DNA from: Lumbricus terrestris
Taxonomy: Eukaryota > Annelida > Clitellata > Crassiclitellata > Lumbricidae
Length of the DNA: 64,000 nt
Direction: 5' to 3'
Assembly: GCA_949752735.1 (NCBI GenBank)
Contig: OX457052.1
Span: 35,112,263 to 35,176,262 of the forward strand
In this document: in pieces, positions 49,078 to 62,145 of the stretch
How the letters are laid out: the number at the start of each line of letters is the position of its first letter
How positions within the stretch are numbered: position 1 is the first letter of the stretch
The notes under the pieces: model-generated
The model's input: the letters and a program-made list of their open reading frames with translations, nothing else
Told to the model about the DNA's origin: nothing
Database searches by the model: none
Made by a program: the position numbers and the translations under genes

Positions 49078-49669
49078 TGAGTGTGTTAATTCGCCAGCTT
49101 TTTTAACGTTATCCAAATCCAAATACACGCATGCAGCATTCATAAGTATTATACCAGCCATAAAGAAGCCTTCGTCATTCTCAGTGTGTCTTGGGAAGTT
49201 TAAAGAGGTGGCCTTCCTCTCGGTGTTCGTACGAAGACACATCTATTATCGTCGATTGCCTCCACCGTTCGTCCTTCGACTACTGTTCTCTGATCTCTGG
49301 ACTCGCATGTCCCGGCTAAATTAATGCTCGGTCGTCCACCACGCACTCTGTTACCAACAGGGTTACCACGTAAAAGTGCAGACATATCAAGATCGCATTA
49401 TTTTGTCCCAGTTGCGGTCGAGACAGCAGGATGCTGGGATACATATTCTTTTAAGTCTGTACAAGATCTAGGACGAAAGATTTCACCAGCGTGAGACGAG
49501 CCATCTGCTTCAGCACCTATCAGTCGCTACAAATAGTCAACTCTTTGTTGAATTTGGACAAACAGACTCGAACAGTCAAGACACCGCGAGGTCTTGGACT
49601 GAATGACTGCTTTAACTAATGTTGAAAACGAGCATTTCTATTTGTATGTAAATGACTGTCAGTTTTTAA

Positions 49670-49870
49670 ACAAATAATAATAGCAATAATACTATTATAA
49701 TAGCAATATTAATTACAGCAATAATAATAGCAATATTAATTGCAATAATAGTAATAGCAATAATAATAGCAATAATAGCAATAATAACAATATCAATAAT
49801 AATAGCAACATTGAAAACAGCAATAATAATAGCAATTGCAATAATAGCAATAGTGAGAGTAGCAATAATA
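49670..49870 (-). repeat. (AATAGC)n-like imperfect repeats
   Basis: About 200 bp of AATAATAGCAAT-type units. Confidence 0.9.
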
Positions 49871-50866
49871 TCCCATCTTTCTTCCGGTTGTGAAAGTTTA
49901 TCGTTCTGGATTTGATCCGCGACATAAAATTATGATAATTCATGCTTTTAAATGAGATACCATCACTTAGATCCGTGGACTATAATAATTGTAACTTTAA
50001 ATGTAAAATAATATAGCGCCACCTCAAGAGACGCCAACCAGAAGCGCAAGACATCGTCGTAATCGTCGAAATCGTAAAGATGATCCCAGATTTGTAAGGC
50101 GATGACACTTGCAGAATAGATCGAAATCACAGATATTGACATGAACTCCTTTTTATTTTTGCATGATAATTAATGCAACTCAAAAGCTCTAAATTATTAC
50201 CCATTCATTGGCATGACTTGTTACAAAAACGGTTAAACATTAAAATATTGACAATTCTAATTTTTTTAAAAGCGGTTGAATTTAATTCAATCATTTTGCA
50301 ACCTTGCCACACTTAAGGCAAATCACAACTTTAATGGACTTTCGTAGGTAGGGCCTATTCATATTGGGCGAATAGTCACATGAAAGAGGTGTGCAAGTGA
50401 CAGCATTGTAATCCAGAAAACATAATTGAAAATCGTAATCACAAGTTCCAAACTTCTTAGAAAGCACCACTCGAAAGTCAAGCGTAGGGGACCAATTTAT
50501 TCACGAGTGCTGCATCGAATTGGATGGTTTTGTCAATGAGTAATATAACCATGATAAATTTAAAAAAATTAAAAGGGATGTTACAAATGGAGGTTCGAGT
50601 CAGATCTTCTGATGACTCAGGTCAATTTACAGGTGCACGCTGGTGGTCTTCGTATTTCTACCCTGTAAAGAACTAAGTATTTGATGAGAAGCACTAACAA
50701 AGACGCATCGATACGAATTGCTAGCTTAATAAATATTACATAATACGATACTACCATGTAGAAAACGTCAGCGCCATATAGCTGGTATTTGTAGGAACAG
50801 TCCCTGAATGTCCACATGGGTTGTTTATTTGAATGTTCTCTGCATATGTAGTTCACTCGTGTGTAT
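49871..50866. other. stretch without recognised gene
   Basis: Unique sequence. AAGAGGTGTGCAAG at 50385 is a weak box-like match without a convincing TATA. Confidence 0.35.
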
Positions 50867-50867
50867 G

Positions 50868-50870
50868 TGT

Positions 50871-50952
<82 letters not shown>
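50868..50952. repeat. (GT)n microsatellite
   Basis: About 80 bp of GT units. Confidence 0.95.
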
Positions 50953-50954
<2 letters not shown>

Positions 50955-51183
50955 AACGCGCATGTATATTCATTGTGGCCTATTAATGTTTGCATGATCC
51001 ATGCTCTGATGTATCTGTTGTTGAGGCTTATGGAATCATCAGTTGCAGCGCAATGAAAGGTACACAAACCACTTGTGATAAATAGACTATCTTTTTTTGT
51101 TTCCTACTCGTAGAACTGATTGAACGTGCAGTACTTAATGATAAACTCTAGACGCTTGCTTTACTGAACATAGTGGCTTTTCC

Positions 51184-51284
51184 AATTTAACGACAATGTG
51201 TGATTACAGAGATCAATAGCATCGCCCTCCTCAAAAATGCTGATTGGGACTGGCATTCCCAAAGTTCGATCAGTAACGAAGTTT
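51184..51284 (-). ncRNA. E100 element, copy F
   Basis: TTTAACGACAATGTGTGATT, GATCAATAGCATCGCCCTCC and GGGACTGGCATTCCC. The first stem is eroded. It lies 87 bp downstream of the TATA of module 30. Confidence 0.4.
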
Positions 51285-51343
51285 TTTAATTAACCGATTG
51301 AAATCATTTTTTAAATGCGAAGATTCGCGGAGAGCTCAAAAAA

Positions 51344-51405
51344 TGAATGCGCAGTTACCTATTTGATATTTATATACTTAAGATAGACCCATAAAAAGGT
51401 GTGCG
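51344..51405 (-). promoter_or_regulatory. PSE-like box + TATA, module 30
   Basis: Box AAAGGTGTG at 51395-51403, TATATA at 51371-51376, gap 20 nt from the first TATA. E100 copy F follows. Confidence 0.45.
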
Positions 51406-51630
51406 AAAAATCTCCGTTCGGACCAAATCTACGCTTAAAAGGGGTGTATAAGAGTAAGACATTGCACACCATTTTCGGTTTATTTGCTAATTTCAATAGA
51501 CTTGGATGAATGAAAGCAAAGTAAACATTAATAGTGTCGATGAGTGTAGAAAAAAAACAGAATGTCAGACCTCAGCCAGTTGCATTGAACAGACAAAATA
51601 ATCTAGAAGAAAGTAGGAGGGAGCATTCAG

Positions 51631-51860
51631 TTTGTTTGTTTGTTTGTTTGTATGTGCACTTGCTATAGCGCCCCTTCAAGCTATCCCTACTCAGAGGCGC
51701 TCCCGAATGCAGAGCGGACACTGCATCGGAGTTTCACGCCGAAGCGCTGAGCAATTGTGAGTGAAGGACTTGCCCAAGGTCCTTACGCGGCGAGGTGGAT
51801 TCGATCCTCGAACCTTCCGGCTTCAAGGCAACGACGCCACCACTACACCACCGCGCCCCA
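51631..51860 (-). mobile_element. tRNA-derived SINE-1, full copy
   Basis: On the - strand: GGGGCGCGGTGGTGTAGTGG head (A box), B-box-like GGTTCGAGGATC, body AAGTCCTTCACTCACAATTG, 3' hairpin GGGAGCGCCTCTGAGTAGG/GGGGCGCTATAG and a (CAAA)n tail at 51650-51631. Confidence 0.9.
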
Positions 51861-52593
51861 CAATTGGTATGAATATTGGTATGAATCATAACTAACAGCA
51901 ATGCCTTTATAACGTGTAATCAGGGAACCCTTTAGCCAAAGTCCCAACCATCTTGACACGAAAGTATACAATGTCATGTACGTCGATGAATCTACGACTT
52001 TGGACAGTAGTCGTAAACTCCAGACTTCTAAACCGCCACAAGATACCGAAGAGCAGGACACCAGCTTATTCAAGAGTGCTGCGACAAGTCAGGTGGGTTC
52101 TCAAGAGGGCATTAGAGAGAAGCAGATGACCGAGTTCGGTTTCGAGAGAATCAAGAACATTGAACAAGTTTAGTGTGCACGAACTTCAGCAATTCTTTCC
52201 AGCTCTTTAACCATGCCGCATCATTTCTATTCAGACGGTTAATGCTAAAACTCTGTGTTATTGGCGTTAGCCGATGCTATTAGGAATACAGTGTTTTTAT
52301 ATTTACTCGGGAAAGTTCATTTGTATGCTCCTAAAATTCATATGCAGTATCTTGTTGTGTAGCACTCATGAATATTCAGCGCTTGTGTAACCCATGACAC
52401 TCTGAGGCATCTTTTCACGAAGCTTAGGAAATCAATTGCGATTTGGAAGTACACAAACCACACAGAACATCAACGTTTTATCTCCACTTGGTCGTCGGCG
52501 GCTGAATTACGACCGTGCTTAGGCGCACTTTTTATGGGACTACTTTCTTGGCGGGTGCTACTGCGCGCCGTCCGTTTGTCAGTCAGGTATAAA

Positions 52594-54482
<1,889 letters not shown>

Positions 54483-54735
54483 ATGATAAAACGCGTCATT
54501 AGAGAAAGCGAGAGGTCAGTGGAAGCTGACGAAGCCTGTTATAACATCCTGTGGCTGACGACCAACTCCACGCAACTTGGTTCACCTACTGTGAGAGAAA
54601 GTGAGCTCAGATTCAAGAGTAGGCCTAACTCGTTGACCACGGAATTTGTGGCAAACGGCGACGATGCAAGGAAAGAGCTGGCCAAATTAAATACCCTCAT
54701 GACATGGGCGGAGTTTATCAGAGGCTAGGGGGGGA
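54483..54735 (+). pseudogene. possible RT remnant joined to a MITE end
   Basis: The frame 54483-54728 contains NGDDARKELAKLNTLMTWA, reminiscent of the post-catalytic region of some non-LTR reverse transcriptases. It runs into CATGGGCGGAGTTTATCAGA and a G-run (54703-54733), the terminus of the MITE at 60473-60849. Weak. Confidence 0.3.
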
Positions 54736-55586
54736 ATCATGGCGTATATTCGATATTTTTATTGCATCATCCAGTGGCTAACTTGCGCCTTGTGTGATTG
54801 GCTGAGTAGAACGCCCGGCATGCAACGCGGTCCAATCCATATTCGGCGATCACGTGGGATTAGAGAAAATCTCGGTCTATCTAGAAGTCTATGGTCTCTG
54901 CATATATAGGCGAAGACGGTTGGGAATTAGAGAGAGATAAAGTGTACGAATGAGCAACGATTTCTGGTCCACTATTAAAGCGGGGATGTTTAAATCGTTC
55001 TGCTTGGCTGCTACTGACCGGTAGAAGGCTATAAATCGATTTGTGATAAATTGCATGCATAGGAAATTTACGCAGGTCTGGAGTTTGTATGAACGGAAAT
55101 GAATACAAATGTCGGCAAAATCCATACAATCGCTGAGAGCGACAAGTGCATGGGACTGCGAGCGCATTTTGTATGCTATATAATAAAAGCAGTATGAAGT
55201 TCTTAATGGTGAAAGTTTAAAAAATTTGCAATTTAGTATCAATATTAATTAACGATTAATTATTTATTATGCTATATCCATACCAATTGCCACAGTTACA
55301 CTTTTTTTTATTGAAACCAAAAAGTAAACGGCCTCAACAATTGTTTATTATTATATTAAATTGAATCTATTAACGTTATATCTGGAGCATGCAAGGGATG
55401 CTTGAGCAACCCTATAATAGGGTCCAGAGACTATAACATCTTGTGACCAACAAGGACCGTAAAAAAGTTTTCAAGACCGTAAACAAGTTTCGCGATGCGT
55501 ATAATAACGCGGCCTTTGACACAGATGAACAGATACGCCTACCAAATAGTACTAGGCTCTACTGTCTAGAACAACGACCTTATATT
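54736..55586. other. stretch without recognised gene
   Basis: No repeat or gene recognised; overlapping - strand frames at 54881-55242 look random. Confidence 0.35.
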
Positions 55587-55945
55587 ACTAGACGGAGTTT
55601 CCTGTGTTGAGTTGCCCGGTGACGTTGAGGCAGCGGGGAAAGAGCAGGAAACAAGAATTTATGCGAGGTATTAACTGCGGAGCTACTCGCATGTAAATAT
55701 AATATAATAGTTGATGTAAACAAGCGCACATCGTTGGTTGCCGAAAAGTCGTCGGTTTATCCTATAAACTGCGATAAATTTCGATCAATATCAGAGTTTA
55801 ATTTTAAAATTCTTTACAACCGTACGCAGCGTAATATTTTCGTCTGTACCGTTTGGTTTTCAATTTTGGCCACAGCAAATCTTTCATATCCGCAATTTTC
55901 CTACATCGCAAGATACGTCTCAAGAAACCACGTGATTTAATCGGC
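55587..55945. repeat. dispersed repeat R1, copy 2
   Basis: GGAGTTTCCTGTGTTGAG and GGGGAAAGAGCAGGAA match 150-215, and CAAGAAACCACGTGA matches the LINE flank near 305. Confidence 0.5.
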
Positions 55946-56235
55946 TACTACCACATCAACTGTAAGCTACGTTCTCGTCTGCTTTCTCTTAAATGATAAA
56001 TGACATCCTAAAAGAGGTGTGAATTTTTTCGCACGGTCACCGTTGGTTTGAGTCGTATTGTATCAGTAAACAAATTCTGATAAGATCACAACTGGTAAGT
56101 GATTCGTTTGGACAATGATAGAAGAAACCAAGCGACACAAGTCGAATAACTGGTAGTGACGAGGGCGAAAACACGTTTTATGTTGTTCAGATATAAAAAG
56201 AAGATGAAGGAAAAAACTGGTCTATTAGGCTACCT

Positions 56236-56331
56236 TGCTTTTAAGTGCTGTAATATGCCGAGCAAATTTCTGTCCAGGGTAACGGCTTCTGTTGTCATAG
56301 ACCCTGGTCAAATCGGATCCATCCATCCAAC
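56236..56331 (+). mobile_element. SINE95, copy 4
   Basis: Closest to copy 1 (GCCGAGCAAATTTCTG, GTTGTCATAGACCCTGGTCA), ending in CCATCCATCC. Confidence 0.7.
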
Positions 56332-56433
56332 TACATAATTATGGACAAAGTTTGTTATAGGAATAAATATGCACAAAGTACATAAGGACCAAGAACTTAC
56401 TGAACAAGCACAAGATGAACGAGTATGTATGGT

Positions 56434-57416
56434 TTAACCCTCAGGCTACCAAGCTTTTTTTGTAACACTGACTACCAAGGGGGGGGTGGTTACCACCCCC
56501 CCTGGATTTTGGGTTTGGTTTGAGATATCATAACTTGTAATACACCATTCGATTCAGCATTCATTTCTGCACAAAATGGTATATTTAGGTTTAGAAAATA
56601 TGAAGGCACCCCGAAATTATGAATTTTTTACCATGGGTACCCGTCGATTCCACAAAATGTATGCTTTCGCATAGGGAATATATTAGATTCTGTGTGTTTT
56701 ATACATGATTTATATATAAAAAGTAGTTTACATATAATAAAGTCCAATATACAAATATAAAAACTAGTAATAATTCTGTTTTATGTTAAATAAAAACAAA
56801 AAAACATGTTTTAGCCGCTGAAAAACGTTTACGCACACATATCGGTTCGCGTTGCAAAAAAACCCAACATTTTTATACATTTTAATTTATTTTGAGCACT
56901 TCCGGTCATCAAATTTTAAATTATTTAGTATTAAAAAATAGCCCTAAATGCCCTCTACAGAATGGCATAATTTATTTATATTAAAAAATAAATTATGGAT
57001 AAGTTATAATAGAAAAAACATGACATTTTTATGAAAATAAAACACCTTTATATATATTTTAATTTATTTTGAGCACTTCCGGTTGTCAAAAGACAACTCA
57101 ATGAGCATGGAAATGTAGCCCTACATTCCCTCTATAGAATGGTATAATTTGTGTCTCTTAATATTAAGGGGCGGAAAAGTTACAGACGATATTCTAGGGG
57201 GGGGGGTATCCACCCCCCCTGGTACCTTGGGTATATCGGGTGTAACTTTTGAACGGTAGGGGGCATCATAAAAAGTTTTAGCTCAAAATGTGTCCCAATG
57301 AACCCTCTACAGCTACCAATTTTTTCAAAATTTTATTCCAGACGGAACGAGAAAAATTTGCGAAAAACCTAGGGGGGGGGGTGGCAACCACCCCCCCTTG
57401 GTAGCCCGAGGGTTAA
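56434..57416 (-). mobile_element. piggyBac-type MITE, family 1, copy B
   Basis: TTAA at 56434-56437 and 57413-57416 flank a 975-bp element that is the reverse complement of copy A with few differences. These are mostly G-run lengths in the self-complementary blocks and single bases such as TGTTAAATA for TGTCAAATC. Ends CCCTCAGGCTACCAAG and CTTGGTAGCCCGAGGG. Confidence 0.9.
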
Positions 57417-57597
57417 GAACGTTCGGAATAAGCACGTATGGACAAAGTACTTTAGATCTAAATTCGTCAGCACAAGGCAGTTTATGCAACTTTGGATTGT
57501 CGTGATACAACTCATCAAGTAATGACTTGACGCCGTTTCTTGACGTTTATTTATTCAAATCGTCGTGTCAAATGTGATCAATGGTGGGACGAATGTA

Positions 57598-57806
57598 ATT
57601 TGTTTGTATGTGCACTTGTTACAGCGCCCCTTCAAGCATAGGCGCTCCCGACTGCAGAGTGGACACTGCATCGGAGTTTCACGCCGAAGCGCTGAGCAAT
57701 TGCGAGTGAAGGACTTGCCCAAGGTCCTTACGCGGCGAGGTGGATTCGAACCTCGAGCCTTCCGACTTCAAGGTAACGACGCCGCCACTACACCACCGCT
57801 CCCCAC
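57598..57806 (-). mobile_element. tRNA-derived SINE-1
   Basis: Close to the 51.6-kb copy but lacks about 10 bp of the 3' hairpin loop. The B box is perfect (GGTTCGAATCC). Confidence 0.85.
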
Positions 57807-57859
57807 GATGTAGTGTAACCTAATGTAACATTATGTAATGTAGGCCTAATTAGTATATT

Positions 57860-58150
57860 CTATGGCGCCGCTCACATCCATGGCCATTCTGTAGCGCATC
57901 GGTGCGAGAATCCTGAAAGAAAAATCTTAAGAAGAGAGAGATAATAGTTATTATGTCAAATTGCGATCCAGAAAGAAGAGTTCCACGTAGGGTGGAGCAG
58001 GGAAAGGAATTCTTTATGGAGGGTTCGATGATGGTAAAAAATCGAGTTTGAGCATTGGTGTTCCTAATAGCTCGCGGGATAAACAAGTCAGACGTGACCA
58101 AAGAACGGAGAGGTTGATGAGAAGATGCAGGAATGGGATCTCTGAGATGT
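57860..58150 (-). pseudogene. CR1-like LINE C-terminal fragment
   Basis: QPLRSLVTSDLFIPRAI on the - strand matches GRPLRSLDRHDLLVPRSR of the 9-kb LINE. The rest is frameshifted. Confidence 0.55.
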
Positions 58151-58496
58151 TTCGACGCAAAATCCGATTTGAATTTAATCTTCATATTTCGTTCATCCTC
58201 GTCGTTCTTCTTTCTTCCGTCTTGTATAATACTCGTACATTTATGTCTTCAATGAGCATGGATAATCACTTTGTGCGTCATGTTTGTGAAACAGAGTTTA
58301 ATGATATATTGATATGACAAATGCGCAGTTGTCGTGGAACATAAGTTTTATGCACAGCTCCATCTGCTCCTATTGCGTAACACATTGTACGTTTATAATA
58401 AGATTTTGGTAAAACTACCAATGTACGAGAAGTAGTCGCGTTTTTAGATCAGAATTCTTAGAGAAAATTTTACAAAATAATGTCGGGAAAGAAACT

Positions 58497-58559
58497 AAAC
58501 ATTGCTATGAATATATGCTAATATATAGTGCTTATAAGAATCAAAATAAAGGTGTCGTA
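58497..58559 (-). promoter_or_regulatory. PSE-like box + TATA, module 32
   Basis: Exact box AAAGGTGTC at 58548-58556, TATATA at 58522-58527, gap 20 nt. Confidence 0.5.
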
Positions 58560-58734
58560 AAAATGTTTCGCGTGAACTAGTGTAATAATTTATTAAAGTT
58601 AACGTTTACGGTAAACATAAATAATTATTATGTATTGTTTAATACCGGAAAATAATGTGCTTCGGGCATAAATGTAATAGCGGATTGGTCATGGAGCACT
58701 ATCCTCGTGTAATGGAGAGTACTTTTTCTATCCT

Positions 58735-58950
58735 CCTCCCCTCCTCCTCCTCCTCCTCCTCTTCCTCCTCCTCCTCTTCCTCATCCTCCTTCTTCTCCTT
58801 GTTCTCCTCCTCCTCCTCCTTATGCTCCTGCTCATGCTGCTGCTGATGATACTCTTCATGCTCCTTTTCCTGCTCCTGCTCCTCCTCCTCCTCCTCCTGG
58901 TGCTCATCCTTCACCTTCTGCTCCTCTTTTTCCTCCAGCTCCAGCTCCTC
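58735..58950. repeat. (TCC)n-rich polypyrimidine tract
   Basis: TCC/TTC/CTG units, about 215 bp. The - strand glutamate-rich frame is an artefact. Confidence 0.9.
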
Positions 58951-59235
58951 TTCCAGGATGTTGTGTATGAACCTTGACGTGTTTACTTATATTTGTAGAA
59001 CAGCAAATAAATACAGAGACTTCTTTTATTTATGGGCCGGTTGCAATTCCTTGTGTTGCCCGACAAAATAAATTCCAGTGCTATCTTACAGCTTAACGCT
59101 ACGTTAGAGAGAAAGGCCACGACATCATTACTTGCGTTAAAACACTCGACACACAACCCTCACTCACACGCGCTCACATCGACAAAAGTGTGTGCTCAGT
59201 TACAGTGTGCGTCTTTACGGTGATGGTATTTGCAT

Positions 59236-59337
59236 TTTAACGTCACTATATGTGGTAACAAAGACCAGTAGCGACGCCCTCCTCCGTTATCCAGGTTTTC
59301 GACTGCACTGGCAGAGTGCAACCAGTGGCGGAGTTAC
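59236..59337 (-). ncRNA. E100 element, copy A
   Basis: CCAGTAGCGACGCCCTCCTC, GACTGCACTGGCAGAGTG and CAACCAGTGGCGGAGTTACG. The CACTGG/CCAGTG stem is perfect. A TATA-like CATATAG lies 20 bp to the right, but no box. Confidence 0.4.
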
Positions 59338-60472
59338 GTCTTTGTGATCAATCATATAGCTTTGATTGCATATGATTATTACGGAATAAATGAGAAATGA
59401 ACAGAGTTACGTATATTCCGCATTGCTTTTTTTACCTTATGGTGTTATGGGACTCACAGTGTTTGGGTAAAGGAGTAGGGGGACGATTATGATGCTAATG
59501 ATTTTTTTAATGACACGGTGTCGTTTAACTGAAATTACTATTACTTCTGTAAAGCTTATGTACAAGTAACGCAAAGTGTCGCTAATCGCTGGATTCAATC
59601 AATCGTAATAAGGTATGCCACTGATTAAAGAGACATTCGAACGTCAACCTCATAAGTGGAGATAGGACTGTGCTGGAAATTGAATTCTTCAGAAATCTAC
59701 ATACAAGATAATTATAGTAGCGTTCCCAGCGGTTTCGGTGTGTTTTCCTATTGCACGGGATATTCTCTTTTCAACTATATAGCGCTGTTATTAATCAAAA
59801 TGGGGTGTCAACAATTAATAAATTTAAAATAAATCTCATCCGTAGTCTTATCAACATAATTTTAGAGCATCAGTTGAGGGTGTCTGCTGGGATCGCTCTA
59901 ACGGTTCTAACACATGGAAACCATTACGTAATAAATTTTGACCAATTTCTAGCACAGATTTATCTCTGCTTTGAGGTCTGTTGCCGTTTCAACGTCTGCT
60001 TTTTCATTTTCTTTGTCTTTTCGTCCGATTACGTCCACCTGCCAATTCCGCCACTCCGTTCATCAATTACATGGCGTCACTGACCACCTCTCTCAATCCC
60101 TTCGCCTCTATACCTCGCCGGCGGTTCTTCTGACAGAACGGAAGCTTGGTGAATTGTGGGTATGACGACAGCGATATAATACTTTCGGTCTGTTGAATTC
60201 GTATGAATCACGTGACGTTGTTGTAGATGTGCTCGATCACGATAGAGGGCGACTCTAGTCTTGTTTGTGCTATGGAATGAATTAGGATTCGATGAATCTG
60301 GTCTGATTTGACCATATCCATTATTAGCCAATCCAAGCACAGAATGATTAGCTATTGGATAATATTAGGCTACCTGATTGTGTGAAGTTTCATTTATTGA
60401 CTTCTATTCAGAGACTTCGAGGTAATGGTCAACACTCTGCGCGCAGAACACACACGCGCGGATCGCATCCCC
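59338..60472. other. stretch without recognised gene
   Basis: An inverted E100 end (GGTGTCGTTTAACTGAAATT) is at 59517-59536. Otherwise no repeat or gene recognised. Confidence 0.35.
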
Positions 60473-60849
60473 ATGGGCGGAATTTGGTATCCGTTCATAG
60501 GGGGGGCTAAAAAAGAATTGGGGGAAGAACCTGGGCTTTGTTGGTCCAGAACGAGCGGCGCCGACAGATATTTTCGCGGGCCAAAAAGTTGATGGCCCTT
60601 TTAGGCCTCGGGCTGAAATCTCGCCGAAAAATACAAATGTTCCCGGGAAAATGTTTTATAACTTTTTTTAGTCATTCGGAAGTTTCGCGTTCGTGAACAG
60701 AACCATTCTCCCCGAAAAATTTATGAGTCTGCGCCTTCTTCGCGAAGGGGGGGCTACACTGGGGAAAAGATACGACTTACATGGTAAAAAACCTGAATCT
60801 GGGTCTTCTTGGGGCTTAGCCCCCCCTAGCCCCTGATAAACTCCGCCAA
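60473..60849. mobile_element. MITE with CATGGGCGGA ends
   Basis: Left end CATGGGCGGAATTTGGTATC plus GGGGGGGCTAA; right end, inverted, CATTGGCGGAGTTTATCAGG plus the same G-run. The 377-bp interior is non-coding. No target duplication is clear. A solo end is at 54703. Confidence 0.55.
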
Positions 60850-61394
60850 TGCGCTTCCCGCAACCCTCCCAAAGGCGCACTAAACCTTCAGTTCGTGCCC
60901 ATTCGCCAGATGGCGATGCAGAATCGAGCGGTTGTAACGTGACGGACGCCTGGACTCCGTGCGACTCATGTGAATAATAATTTTTGTGGTCTTCAGTTTG
61001 AAATTAAACGAAGATTACATTTTTTATTATTATCGATTACAGAGAGCCAGCGTTCATTTGTCGTCTCGAATGGCAACTGATGTCAGAGATATACCACTCT
61101 TTTTATTTCCTACCGTTATCCAATATCCATCCGTTCCTCCATGTCCATACAAGTCATCTTTTCATCAGCTTAATCTCTTATGCAGCCGCTCTTGGTCAAT
61201 TGTCTTTCTGGCACTATTAATTCTAATTACAACAAGAAATTGCTCTCTGGACAACCCATTCTGACGCGAGGCAGCGCTCGTGAAACAGCTGGTGCCCTGC
61301 TTCCAGCATTGTAATTATAGTGGTAAAGCATTCTGGGGTCTACGATCACGATTTAACTATTCTATTCTTTTTTATTGCTTTAGAAAGTAGACTT

Positions 61395-61905
61395 AATTTT
61401 TCATCTTGAAGAACGGACTGTAAATGGAAAGATATCATATCCTGAGACGTTCGAATACCAACCAGATAGGATGCCATTAGCAATAAATTATCCGATTTTC
61501 ATAGGCTTCCTAAATCGATGCTTTATAATTATGGACCTGTTTATTCACAAACAATTATCTCACAATATTTAAATGGTTTACCGACTGCTAGGCAAATTTT
61601 GAGCCAAACTAAACAATATGTAGCTCGTTTATCTTGGTTTCAAAGGTGTTCAAAATAATGGATTGTTGTATCAGTCATTGCTTAATATATCTAAATCTCA
61701 GCTCACGACAACCGCTTTTTGACAAGGGCTTCAGAAAATTCTGGGAAATAATTGGGTCAGGTTTCTAATGATGTAATGAAACGTAATGGGACAGAGATCA
61801 AATCCTGAGTCGCTCGAATAGGCCTACCAACCAGATAGGATGCCACTCGCAATAAATTAACCGATTTGTAAAAGGCTTCTTAAATCGACCCTTTGTTGAA
61901 AGGAT
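61395..61905. repeat. local tandem duplication, about 340 bp
   Basis: 61420-61520 and 61775-61890 share CCTGAG.CG.TCGAATA, CCAACCAGATAGGATGCCA, GCAATAAATTA.CCGATTT and CTTCTTAAATCGA-type words. Module 33 lies between them. Confidence 0.65.
61616..61653 (-). promoter_or_regulatory. PSE-like box, module 33 (weak TATA)
   Basis: Box AAAGGTGTT at 61642-61650. ATATGTA at 61616-61622 takes the place of a TATA, gap 19 nt. Confidence 0.35.
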
Positions 61906-61924
61906 GAGCTCTCTATTGCAATAT

Positions 61925-62145
61925 CTCCAACTCTAGATGTCAGCAAACAGACTTAGCCTTACCCATTCCAAGACACAATTGATCTGGTTAGGAACCAAGC
62001 AACAATTACATAAGCTTGATCTTTAATTACTGACCTCATTATTCTCTGACTTCACCTTTTCTTCTACTATTCGTGATCTGGGTGTCACACTTGACAGTGC
62101 TCTTACTGAACGCCTGTCACACTTGACCCGTTCCTGTTCGTGGGT
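61925..62145 (+). pseudogene. CR1-like LINE fragment entering a minisatellite
   Basis: SANRLSLTHSKTQLIWLGTK and TIRDLGVTLDSALTERLSHL match the 9-kb LINE. The frame then runs directly into the 21-bp array, so the array arose inside the LINE. Confidence 0.7.
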
